The notes below the pieces were generated by a model. It was given only the letters and a program-made list of their open reading frames with translations. It ran no database searches and was not told the origin of the DNA. A DNA stretch of 64,000 nt from Luteimonas sp. J29 (GTDB taxonomy: Bacteria; Pseudomonadota; Gammaproteobacteria; Xanthomonadales; Xanthomonadaceae), in assembly GCF_000472505.1 (NCBI RefSeq), contig NZ_AWZR01000004.1, positions 191,971 through 255,970 on the forward strand. The letters are read 5' to 3'. A program made the translations under genes and the position numbers. Of this stretch, positions 28,169 to 37,344 are shown one piece after another (positions within the stretch are counted from its first letter, which is position 1; each line of letters begins with the position of its first letter).

Positions 28169-31100
28169 GCGAAGCCCACCACCACGACGCCGACGGGTTC
28201 ATCGCCAAGTGGCAGGGCGTGCCCGCCAGCGAGCTATCCACGTCGCAGAGCTTCCTGATCGAACTGTGCGAGCTGTTGGGGGTGCCGCGCCCGCATCCAA
28301 CGCCCGAACAGGACTACATGTTCGAGCGTCCGGTCACCTTCGTGCACGGCGACGGCGGCACCAGCGCCGGCCGTATCGACCTGTACCGCCGCGGCGCCTT
28401 CGTGCTCGAGTCCAAGAAGCTGCGCCAGGGCGCCGGCCACAAGGGCTTCGACGATGCCCTGCTGCGCGCGCAGCCAGGCCGAGGCCTACGCCCGTGCGCT
28501 GCCCGCCAGCGAGGGGCGCCCACCGTTCCTGGTGGTGGTGGACGTGGGCCGCCGCATCGAGCTGTATTCGGAGTTCAGCCGTTCCGGCGGCACCTACGTC
28601 CCGTTCCCGGACCCGAGCAGCCACCGCATCGCGCTGCAGGACCTGCGCAGGGACGAGATCCGCGAGCGCCTGCGCTGGGTCTGGCTCGACCCGATGTCGC
28701 TGGACCCCAGCCGCGAGTCCGCGCGCGTCACCCGGGACATCGCCCACCGCCTCGCCCGGCTGGCACGCAGCCTGGAACAGGCCGGCCACGCGCCGGAACA
28801 GGTGGCCCAGTTCCTGATGCGCTGCCTGTTCACCATGTTCGCCGAGGACGTCCACCTGCTGCCGGACAACGCCTTCCGCGAACTGCTGCACAGGTACCGC
28901 GAACAGCCCGACGTGGCCATGCGCATGCTCGCCCAGCTGTGGCGCGACATGGACGCCGGCGGCTTCTCGGCCGTGCTGGCCCACGACGTGCTGCGGTTCA
29001 ACGGCAAGCTGTTCAAGAGCCCGGACACCCTGCCCCTGGACGGCGACCAGATCGACCTGCTGGTCGAGGCCGCGAAGGCCGACTGGCGCCATGTCGAACC
29101 GGCCATCTTCGGCACCCTGCTGGAACGCGCGCTGGACGCGAAGGAGCGCCACAAGCTCGGCGCCCACTACACCCCGCGCGCCTACGTCGAGCGCCTGGTG
29201 CTGCCCACGGTGATCGAGCCGCTGCGGCAGGAATGGGGCCTGGCGCAGGCCGCCGCGGGCACGCTGGCGGGCGAGGGCAAGGCCGACGAGGCGGTGCAGG
29301 AACTGCTGCGCTTCCACCATCGCCTGTGCAGCGTGCGCGTGCTGGACCCGGCCTGCGGCTCCGGCAACTTCCTGTACGTGACCCTGGAGCACCTCAAGCG
29401 CCTGGAGGGCGAGGTGCTCAACGCGCTGGACGAGCTCGGCTACCGCCAGGCCGGGCTGGCGCTGGGCGGGGACCGCGCCGACGCCCTGGGCGGCGAGACG
29501 GTGGACCCGCACAACCTGCTGGGCATCGAGCTGAACCCGCGCGCTGCGGCCATTGCCGAGGTGGTGCTGTGGATCGGCTACCTGCAGTGGCACTTCCGCA
29601 CCCGCGGCGACGTGAACCCGCCGCAGTCGGTGGTGCGCGATTTCCGCAACATCGAGTGCCGCGACGCGGTGCTGGCCTATGACCGCGTGGAGTTCGTCAC
29701 CGACGAGCATGGCCGCCCGGTGACGCGCTGGGATGGGGTGACGACGAAGCCGTCGCCCGTGACCGGTGAGCCGATTCCGGACGAAACCGTGCGCGTTCCG
29801 GTGGAGCGCTACGTCAATCCGCGCAAGGCGGCGTGGCCGAAGGCGGACTTCGTGGTGGGCAATCCGCCGTTCATCGGCAACAAGCGCATGCGCCTCGCAT
29901 TGGGCGACGGCTACGTGGAAGCCCTGCGCAGTGCATGGCCGGAAGTGCCCGAATCAGCTGATCTCGTCATGTACTGGTGGCATTACGCTGCGCAGCTGAC
30001 CCGGCAGGGCGCGCTGGAGCGGTTTGGGCTGATCACCACCAATTCGATCCGGCAAACGTTCAACCGTCGCGTGATCGAACCGCACCTCACGGACAAGAAG
30101 CAGCCCCTGTCACTGCTGTTCGCAATCCCGGACCATCCGTGGGTGGATACGGCGGACGGCGCTGCTGTGCGCATCGCGATGACGGTGGGCGCGGAAGGAA
30201 AGAGCGCCGGTGTCCTGCGCCAGGTCGTGGAGGAACGGGAGGGCGGGGACGAGGTTGCGGTGACTCTGCGGGAGAAGCGCGGTGCGGTGTTCGCTGACCT
30301 CAAGGTGGGAGCCAACGTGGCGGGCGCGTGCCCGCTTCGATCCAACTGCGGAATCAGCAATCGAGGCGTGATCCCGCATGGCGAAGGCTTCATCGTAGAT
30401 TCGGATGAAGCCATGCGACTGGGATTGGGGACCGTTCCGGGAGTGAATGAGCATATCCGCCTGTATCGAAATGGGCGCGATATTTCCCAGACAAGCCGCG
30501 GTGTGATGGTGATCGACATGTTTGGCCTCTCGGCTGACGAGGTACGTGCCAGGTTTCCGGCGATCTACCAGCACCTTCTCGAACGGGTTAAGCCCGGGCG
30601 TGACCAGAATCCGCGCGCCAGTCGGCGCGAAAACTGGTGGCTGTTCGCCGAGAACCAGCCGCGAATGCGCGAGTCGATTGCCGGCCTTTCCCGCTATATC
30701 GTCACCGTGCAGACAAGCAAACACAGGATCTTCGTACTCCTCGACGGGAGTGTTCTGCCCGATGACAAGCTGATCGCTATTGCTACGGAGGATGCAGCGA
30801 TCCTTGGTGTGCTGTCTGTTTACAACAAGTCCGCGTGCTTTGAATCGTTCCCCTTCCCGGACCTCCACGCGGCCGACAAGTTCGGCGGCCCTATCGCCCA
30901 CAGTCCGGAGGACGCCGACCGCAACTGCGGTCCTGTGAACGTCTCTGGCGAGCACCCGACCGAGCGCATTCGCCGCCTGGCCGAGGAACTGGACGCCCAC
31001 CGCAAGCGCCAGCAGGCCGCGCATCCCGGCCTGACTCTGACCGGGATGTACAACGTGCTGGAGAAGCTGCGCGCGGGCGAGCCGCTGAGCGCGAAGGAGC

Positions 31101-31665
31101 GCGCCATCCACGAGCAGGGACTGGTGTCGGTGCTGCGCCAGCTGCACGACGACCTCGACGCCGCCGTGCTCGAAGCCTATGGGTGGTCCGACCTGCTGCC
31201 GCTGCTGCGCGTGGCGCATGGCAACGAGTCGCCGGCCGATTCGAGGAGGCGGTGCTGGATCGGCTGGTCGCGCTCAATGCCGAGCGCGCCGCCGAGGAGG
31301 CGCGCGGCATCGTGCGCTGGCTGCGCCCGGAGTTCCAGAATCCCGCGGGCGGTGGCCAGGCACCGGAGCAGCCGGCCCTGGGCGGCGTGGAGCACGACGG
31401 GGGCGACGCGGCGGAGGAGGCCATCGTCGCAGCAGTGGCGGTGCAGGCCGGCAACAAGCCGAAGCCCTGGCCCAGGGATGCGGTGGAGCAGGTGCGCGCG
31501 GTGGCCGAGGTGCTGGCCGGCAGCGCGCATCCGCTGTCGGTGGACGACGTGGCGGCCCGCTTCACCGCACGCGGCCCATGGAAGCGGCGCCTGCCGCAGT
31601 TGCTCGACATGCTCGTGGCACTGGGCCGCGCGCGCGAGCAGGACGGCCGCTACGAACCGGCATGA
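28165..31665 (+). pseudogene. MmeI-like single-chain restriction-modification enzyme with two frameshifts
   Basis: The intact product would have about 1,167 residues. The N-terminal nuclease-like part has [17 protein letters not shown], a D...ExK pattern. After a helical region comes a SAM methyltransferase with motif [14 protein letters not shown] and the adenine-N6 motif NPPF (VVGNPPFIG). A target recognition domain (about 30.0-30.9 kb) and a C-terminal helical tail follow. The frame changes near 28465, where CGCGCG looks two bases short, and again near 31240 (one base). GTG 28165 overlaps the fic stop by 4 bp. Both changes are deletions. Repaired, it would be a MmeI-type enzyme that both modifies and cuts DNA; as written it is broken. 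Confidence 0.82.
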
Positions 31666-31701
31666 CCGCGCGGCCGCGCCGCGCGGCAGTCCGCTTCCCG
31701 G

Positions 31702-32433
31702 CTACTGCGCCCCGCAGCACTTCTTGTATTTCTTCCCGCTGCCGCAGGGGCACGGGTCGTTGCGGCCCGGGCCGTCGTCGCGGCGCAACGGGGTGCGCGG
31801 GGTGAGCGCCTCGACCCGGTGGCGGTTGAGGTCGGCCAGCAGGCCGGGGACGCTCATGATGATTTCCAGCCGCTCGCGGTAGGTCACCGGCGCGGCGGGG
31901 GCGGTGGGGTCGGCCGGGTCGATGACCTCGCCGCTGGCGAGCCGGTCGAGCAGGTCGAGCGCCTCGCCGATCCAGTCGTGCCCGTCCAGCCAGCGGTCCC
32001 AGGCCTCCTCGCGCAGGGCCACGCCCTCGAAGAAGCCCAGCGCCCAGTCGTGGCCGACGTCGAGTTCGTCCTCGTGCAGCGCGTCCTCGCCCTCGAGTTC
32101 GGGATCCTCCGGCAGCCACATCAGCGGCGCGAGGTGCTCGGGCAGGTCGTCGCCCTCGAAGCGCGCGCGCGCGGCGCACATCGCCAGGTGCGCGTCGAGC
32201 AGGCCGTGGACCTCGCGGCGTTCGGCCTCGCTGTCCCAGCGCGGCTCCTTGCCGCCCCAGACCACCGGCCTCCATTCGTCCGCCGGGATGTCTTCGGGCG
32301 AGACCGCCAGGGCGGAGAGGAAGCCGTCGAGCGCTTCGAGGTTGAAGCCGCGGAACGGGACCGCGCGCCGGTCGAGCAGGTCGGACAGGCGTTCGATCTG
32401 GCCGTCGTCGAGGCCGGGAGGTGCAGCGGTCAT
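31702..32433 (-). CDS. YecA/UPF0149 family protein with C-terminal SEC-C zinc motif
   Basis: A 243-residue acidic protein. The UPF0149 domain (about 10-180; [42 protein letters not shown]) is followed by a SEC-C metal-binding motif at the very end ([17 protein letters not shown]), like that at the C-terminus of SecA. The motif binds zinc and often contacts ribosomes or partner proteins. ATG 32433 is used because the domain begins directly after it. Confidence 0.88.
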   Translation of the reverse strand: MTAAPPGLDDGQIERLSDLLDRRAVPFRGFNLEALDGFLSALAVSPEDIPADEWRPVVWGGKEPRWDSEAERREVHGLLDAHLAMCAARARFEGDDLPEHLAPLMWLPEDPELEGEDALHEDELDVGHDWALGFFEGVALREEAWDRWLDGHDWIGEALDLLDRLASGEVIDPADPTAPAAPVTYRERLEIIMSVPGLLADLNRHRVEALTPRTPLRRDDGPGRNDPCPCGSGKKYKKCCGAQ

Positions 32434-32529
32434 GGGCGAAGGCTCGTGCGTTGAAACGTGCATGGTAGCCGCCCGCGGCGGCCTCCCGCCGGGAGACGCC
32501 ACCGCAGGCCCCGCGCCCCCGCGGTGCTC

Positions 32530-33267
32530 CTACAGGATCCAGCCGCCGTCGACGGTGAGTTCGGCGCCGGTGACGAAGCTCGCGTCCGGGCCCGCGAGGT
32601 AGGCCACCGCGGCGGCGATGTCCTCCGGCTTGCCGATGCGCTTGAGCGGCGTGGCCTCGACGCCGGCCTTGAGCGCCTCGGGATCGACGCCGCCGAGCAT
32701 CGGCGTCTCGATGTAACCCGGGTGCACCGAGTTGACGCGGATGTGGTCGGGCGCGAACTCGACCGCGGCGGTCTTGGTCATGCCGCGCACCGCCCACTTG
32801 GTGCCGACGTAGGCGCCGGACCCGGCGAGCCCGAGCTGCCCGGCGATGGAGCTGATGTTGACGATGCTGCCGCCGCCGGCCGCGCGCATCGGCGCCAGCG
32901 CGTGGCGCATGCCCAGGAACGTGCCGAACTGGTTGACCCGGAACTGGCGCTCGACGCCGGCGAGGTCGGCCTCTTCGATGGTCCCGGCCTCGTAGATGCC
33001 GGCGTTGTTGACCAGGACGTCGAGCCGGCCGAAGGCCGCGAGCGTGGCCTCGACCACGTCGCGCCAGGCGCCGTCGTCGGTGACGTCGTGGGCGAAGAAG
33101 CGGGCGCGTTCGCCGAGTTCCGTCGCCAGTGCCCGGCCTTCGGCCTCGAGCACGTCGGTGATGGCCACGTTCGCGCCATCGGCATGCAGCCTGCGCACGA
33201 TGGCCGCGCCGATGCCGCGCGCGCCGCCGGTGACCAGGGCGGTCCTGCCTGTCAGTGGAGTCCCCAT
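32530..33267 (-). CDS. short-chain dehydrogenase/reductase (glucose-1-dehydrogenase/FabG-like)
   Basis: A 245-residue classical SDR with the coenzyme motif TGGARGIGAAIV (residues about 14-25), NNAGIY near 88, catalytic Ser in NISSIAGQ and YxxxK in YVGTKWAVR. The C-terminus VTGAELTVDGGWIL is typical of the family. The Asp after beta-strand 2 (ITDVLEAEG) suggests a preference for NAD. The substrate is unknown; the HPGYIETPM and GGVDPEALK loops resemble hydroxysteroid-type SDRs. It starts at ATG 33267. Confidence 0.87.
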   Translation of the reverse strand: MGTPLTGRTALVTGGARGIGAAIVRRLHADGANVAITDVLEAEGRALATELGERARFFAHDVTDDGAWRDVVEATLAAFGRLDVLVNNAGIYEAGTIEEADLAGVERQFRVNQFGTFLGMRHALAPMRAAGGGSIVNISSIAGQLGLAGSGAYVGTKWAVRGMTKTAAVEFAPDHIRVNSVHPGYIETPMLGGVDPEALKAGVEATPLKRIGKPEDIAAAVAYLAGPDASFVTGAELTVDGGWIL

Positions 33268-33373
33268 GTGCGGCTCCCGTCGATGTGTCCGGGTGCCATG
33301 CTGGCCGGTGGCGCCGGCCGGCGCATTGATCGGGGTCAACGCGTCGGCGGCCGGGACCGCCGCTGGCGTCGCG

Positions 33374-34168
33374 TCAGGCGGGCGTCGCCACCGCTTGCGC
33401 GGGCTGGCCGCTGCGTTCGAAGGCGACTTCACGCAGCGCGCCGCCGACCAGGATCACCCCGGGCAGGCCCGGCGCGACCCCGGCCGCCGCGCCGGCGAGG
33501 CGGCCGAGCGTGGTCAGCGTGCGCCGTTCGCCCGCCTGGGTCGCCGCCTGCACGATCGCGGCCGGGGTGCGCGCGGGCAGGTGGCACAGCAGCGCGCGCG
33601 CGAGCGCGTCGATCCTGCGCATGCCCATGTAGATCGCGAGCGTGGTGCCGGTGGCGCAGAGCGCGGCCCAGTCCGGTTCGCCATGGTCGGCGGTGTGGGC
33701 GGTGACGAAGGTGACGCCGTGGCAGTGTTCGCGATGGGTGAGCGACACGCCGAGCGACGCGGCGGCGGCGAACGCGGCGCTGACGCCGTTGACGATGCGC
33801 ACAGGCACGCCGGCGGCGCGCAGGAACGCGATCTCTTCGCCGGCGCGCCCGAACAGCAGCGCGTCGCCGCCCTTCACCCGTACCACGCGCAGCCCCTGCC
33901 GCGCGTAGCGGCGCATCAGCCGGCAGATGAAGTCCTGCGGCGTGGAGCGGCAGCCGCCGCGCTTGCCCACGCGCAGCACGCGCGCGCCCGGCGCGAGTTC
34001 GACGATCGCCGGGTCGACCAGTTCGTCGAGCAGCAGCACGTCCGCCGCCTGCAGGTCGCGCACCGCGCGCAGGGTCAGCAGCTCCAGGTCGCCGGGGCCG
34101 GCGGACAGGAGCACGACTTCGGCCGGGATCGGGCGCGGCAGGTGCGGATCGTTGCTGGCGGGGTCCAT
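33374..34168 (-). CDS. cobA: uroporphyrinogen-III C-methyltransferase (SUMT)
   Basis: A 264-residue SUMT that methylates uroporphyrinogen III twice with SAM to give precorrin-2. Family marks: LLSAGPGDLELLTLRAVRDL, DELVDPAIVELAPGARVLRVGKRGG, VRVKGGDALLFGRAGEE, IVNGVSAAFAAAASLGVSLTHRE and TLAIYMGMRR. It closes the nitrate operon, 25 bp after nasA, where it supplies siroheme precursor for NirB. The dehydrogenase/chelatase half-reaction can be done by the CysG-like protein at 44.7 kb. ATG 34168 is chosen. Confidence 0.92.
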   Translation of the reverse strand: MDPASNDPHLPRPIPAEVVLLSAGPGDLELLTLRAVRDLQAADVLLLDELVDPAIVELAPGARVLRVGKRGGCRSTPQDFICRLMRRYARQGLRVVRVKGGDALLFGRAGEEIAFLRAAGVPVRIVNGVSAAFAAAASLGVSLTHREHCHGVTFVTAHTADHGEPDWAALCATGTTLAIYMGMRRIDALARALLCHLPARTPAAIVQAATQAGERRTLTTLGRLAGAAAGVAPGLPGVILVGGALREVAFERSGQPAQAVATPA

Positions 34169-34193
34169 GGCGGTCTCCGGTGGCGGGGCGGGG

Positions 34194-36959
34194 TCATGCG
34201 CGGACGGGTTCGGCGACCAGGCGCAGCAGCTGGGGGGTGCAGGAGCCGCAGACCGTGCCGCAGCCAAGGCGCGTGCGCAGCGCGGCGAGGTCGGCGCCGT
34301 CGCGCACCGCGGCGCGGATCTGGGACTCGCTGACCTGGCGGCAGACGCAGACCATCGGGTCGCGGGCCACGGTGGCCGTGGACGAGAACGCGGCCAGGCG
34401 CGGGCCGGTCCAGGGGCGGTCGGCAAGGGCGGCCTGCAGCAGGGCATCGCCGCCGGGTCGCGCGTCGGCCCACAGCACGCCTTCGATCCGCGAGCTGCCG
34501 TCATCTTCGCGCCAGGCCACGCGCCGCAGCAGGCCGCGTCGCGCGTCGCGGTACTCGAGCGTGTCCGGTCCGGTGCCGAGGTCCAACGCATCCTCCAGCC
34601 GCTGCATCCACGCCGCGGGCATCGGCTCGGCGGCCGCCGCGCGCAGCACCATCCAGGCTCGGCCGTCGCCGGTACTTTCGGCGCAGGGATGCAGCGCCAG
34701 CCCCGCATAGCCGCAGTCGCGCAGCAGCGGCTGCAGCGCCGCGTGCAGCGCGAGCGCATCGCCGCGGCGCGCGGCCAGCAGGTGCCAGCCGAACGCCGCC
34801 TTCTCCACCCGCACCGCCGCGTGCTTGAGCTCGGGCTGGCGCGAGCGCGCATCGACCGCGGGCAGGCTGACCTCGTTGACGCCGCCGCACGACAGGTGCT
34901 GCCCACTCCAGTGCATCGCCGCGAACACGGTGCCGGAGGCCACTTCGTCCGACAGCTCCAGCGGCAGCACCAGCGCGCCGCGCTTGCTGGCCACGCGCAC
35001 CAGCTCGCCCGCCTGCAGGCCGCGCCGCGCGGCGTCGTCGGGATGCATGCGCAGCGCCGGCTCGGGACAGTGCGCGAACAGGTGCGGGACCCGGCCGGTG
35101 CGCGACATGCCGTGCCACTGGTCGCGCAGGCGACCGGTGAGCAGGCGCAGCGGATAGCGCGCCGACACCGGTTCGGCCACGGGCCGGTAGGGCGTGGGGT
35201 GGAAGCGGGCGCGTCCGTCGGGCGTGGCGAACACGCCGTCGCCGTAGCGTCTGGCCTGTCCGCGCGCGGCGCCGGCGGGGAACGGCCATTGCTGCGGACC
35301 GTCGCGTTCGAGCACCGCGTAGTCGAGCCCGCCGATGTCGAGGTCGCGGCCGACGGTGAGCGCGCGATGCTCGTCGAACAGCGCCGCGGGCGTGGCGGCG
35401 GTGAACAGCGGCGCGGCGCCCGGCGCGGCCAGGCGTGCCTCGAGCCGCAGCGCGACCTCGCGCGCGATCCACCAGTCCGGGCGCGCCTCGCCCGGCCGCG
35501 CGACGGCCGCGCGCACGCGCGAGATGCGGCGCTCGGAATTGGTGACCGTGCCGTCCTTCTCGCCCCAGGTCGCGGCCGGCAGCAGCACGTCGGCGAAGGA
35601 CACGGTGTCGGTGCCGGCGAAGGCGTCCTGCACCACCACGAACTCCGCGCGCTGCAGCGCCTCGCGCACCAGGCCGAGGTCGGGCATCGAATGGGCCGGG
35701 TTGGTGCAGGCGATCCACACCGCCTTGATCCGTCCCGCGCGCAGCGCCTCGAACAGTTCCACCGCGGCCAGCCCGGGGCGGTCGGGGAGGGTGCCGGGCG
35801 CCAGCTGCCACAGCGCCTCGACCTCGGCGCGGTGCGCGGAGTCGTCCAGGTCGCGGTGCGCGGCCAGCATCGTGGCCATGCCGCCGACCTCGCGCCCGCC
35901 CATGGCGTTGGGCTGCCCGGTGAGCGAGAACGGCCCCGCGCCCGGGCGCCCGACCTGGCCGGTGGCCAGGTGCAGGTGGATGAGGGCGAGGTTCTTGTCG
36001 GTGCCGTGCACGGACTGGTTCAGGCCCATGCAGTACAGCGACAGCGCCGCCGGGCTGCGCCCGAACCATTCCGCCGCGGTCACCAGGTCCTCGGCGCGGA
36101 TGCCGCAGATCTCCGCCGCCATGCGCGGCGTGTACTCGCGCAGCAGGCGCTTGAGTTCGGGGAAGCCGGTGGTATGCGCTTCGATGAAGTCCGCGTCCAG
36201 CAGCCCTTCCCACACCAGGTGGTGGAGCATGCCGTTGAACAGGGCGACGTCGGTGCCGGGCTGGACCTGCAGGTGCAGGTCGGCCATGGCCGCGGTGTCG
36301 GTGCGGCGCGGATCGACCACGATCCAGCGCACGCCGGGGTCGCGCGCCTTCGCCGCCTCGAGCCGGCGGAACAGCACCGGGTGCGCGTACGCGGCGTTGC
36401 TGCCGGCGAAGAGCACCGTCTTCGCCAGTTCGAGGTCCTCGTAGCAGGCCGGCGGGCCGTCGGCGCCGAAGGCGAGCCTGTACGCGGTGACCGCCGCGGA
36501 CATGCACAGGCGCGAGTTGGTGTCGATGTTGGCGGTGCGCAGCAGGCCCTTCGCCAGCTTGTTGAAGACATGGTAGTCCTCGGTCAGCAGCTGGCCGGAG
36601 AGGTAGAACGCCACCGCATCGGGGCCGTGGCGCTCGACGATGCGCGACAGCCGCTCGGCCACGGTGTCCAGCGCCAGGCCCCAGTCCACGCGCCTGCGCG
36701 GCTGGGCGCGGTCGCCGCGCAGCTGCGGATGCAGCAGCCGGCCCTGGAGGCTGCGCGCGCTGTCGGCCAGCGCCAGGCCCTTGCTGCACAGCCGCCCGGC
36801 GTTGGCCGGATGCGCCGGGTCGCCCTCGACGCCGGTGATGCGCTCGCGGCCGTCGGCGTCGCGGGCGCCGTGCACCAGCACGCCGCAGCCGACGCCGCAG
36901 TAGCAACAGGTCGAGCGCACCGTGCGCCCGCGCACCGGACCGGGCGCGCCGCCATCCAT
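34194..36959 (-). CDS. nasA: assimilatory nitrate reductase, molybdopterin catalytic subunit with C-terminal BFD [2Fe-2S] domain
   Basis: A 921-residue cytoplasmic nitrate reductase that reduces nitrate to nitrite. The N-terminal [4Fe-4S] motif is CCYCGVGCGV...GRLCSKGLAL. The molybdopterin domains follow (NIDTNSRLCMSAAVTAYR, MGLNQSVHGTDKN, TGQVGRPGAGPFSLTGQPNAMGG). A C-terminal bacterioferritin-associated-ferredoxin-type domain has VCVCRQV and CGTVCGSCTPQL, as in Klebsiella NasA-type enzymes. The start codon shares a base with the nirD stop (TGATG), so translation is coupled. It lies in narK-nirC-GNAT-nirB-nirD-nasA-cobA. Confidence 0.95.
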   Translation of the reverse strand: MDGGAPGPVRGRTVRSTCCYCGVGCGVLVHGARDADGRERITGVEGDPAHPANAGRLCSKGLALADSARSLQGRLLHPQLRGDRAQPRRRVDWGLALDTVAERLSRIVERHGPDAVAFYLSGQLLTEDYHVFNKLAKGLLRTANIDTNSRLCMSAAVTAYRLAFGADGPPACYEDLELAKTVLFAGSNAAYAHPVLFRRLEAAKARDPGVRWIVVDPRRTDTAAMADLHLQVQPGTDVALFNGMLHHLVWEGLLDADFIEAHTTGFPELKRLLREYTPRMAAEICGIRAEDLVTAAEWFGRSPAALSLYCMGLNQSVHGTDKNLALIHLHLATGQVGRPGAGPFSLTGQPNAMGGREVGGMATMLAAHRDLDDSAHRAEVEALWQLAPGTLPDRPGLAAVELFEALRAGRIKAVWIACTNPAHSMPDLGLVREALQRAEFVVVQDAFAGTDTVSFADVLLPAATWGEKDGTVTNSERRISRVRAAVARPGEARPDWWIAREVALRLEARLAAPGAAPLFTAATPAALFDEHRALTVGRDLDIGGLDYAVLERDGPQQWPFPAGAARGQARRYGDGVFATPDGRARFHPTPYRPVAEPVSARYPLRLLTGRLRDQWHGMSRTGRVPHLFAHCPEPALRMHPDDAARRGLQAGELVRVASKRGALVLPLELSDEVASGTVFAAMHWSGQHLSCGGVNEVSLPAVDARSRQPELKHAAVRVEKAAFGWHLLAARRGDALALHAALQPLLRDCGYAGLALHPCAESTGDGRAWMVLRAAAAEPMPAAWMQRLEDALDLGTGPDTLEYRDARRGLLRRVAWREDDGSSRIEGVLWADARPGGDALLQAALADRPWTGPRLAAFSSTATVARDPMVCVCRQVSESQIRAAVRDGADLAALRTRLGCGTVCGSCTPQLLRLVAEPVRA

Positions 36960-37342
36960 CAGGCCGTGGCCTCCGGCGCAGGCGCGGCGGACGCCGCGTG
37001 CGCTTCCTCCCCGGCCAGCGCGAACAGCGACAGCCACACGTGGCCGTCGCGCAGCTGCACCGGGTAGCGCCGCGCGCAGCCCACGTCCGGGGCGCAGGCC
37101 TGGCCGCTGTCGAGCTGGATGTTCCAGCCGTGCAGCGGGCAGGTCACGGTGTCGCCGGCCACGATCCCCTGCGACAGCGGCCCGCCCTTGTGGGGACAGC
37201 GGTCGGCGAGCGCGAACACGCGGTCGGGCGCGGGACGGAACAGGGCGATGTCGTCGCCGTCCCCGCGCCGCAGCACGCGTGCGCCGAGCACCGGGATCTC
37301 CTCGATCGCGCACACCCGCAGCCAGGCGTCGATCCGGTCCAT
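36959..37342 (-). CDS. nirD: nitrite reductase small subunit NirD
   Basis: A 127-residue Rieske-type [2Fe-2S] protein, the small subunit of NADH-dependent assimilatory nitrite reductase. The cluster ligands are in CPHKGG (about residue 49) and CPLHGW (about 68). The C-terminus has a short Ala-rich tail (HAASAAPAPEATA) longer than in E. coli NirD. It starts 2 bp after the nirB stop and its stop overlaps the nasA start. Confidence 0.93.
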   Translation of the reverse strand: MDRIDAWLRVCAIEEIPVLGARVLRRGDGDDIALFRPAPDRVFALADRCPHKGGPLSQGIVAGDTVTCPLHGWNIQLDSGQACAPDVGCARRYPVQLRDGHVWLSLFALAGEEAHAASAAPAPEATA

Positions 37343-37344
37343 GC

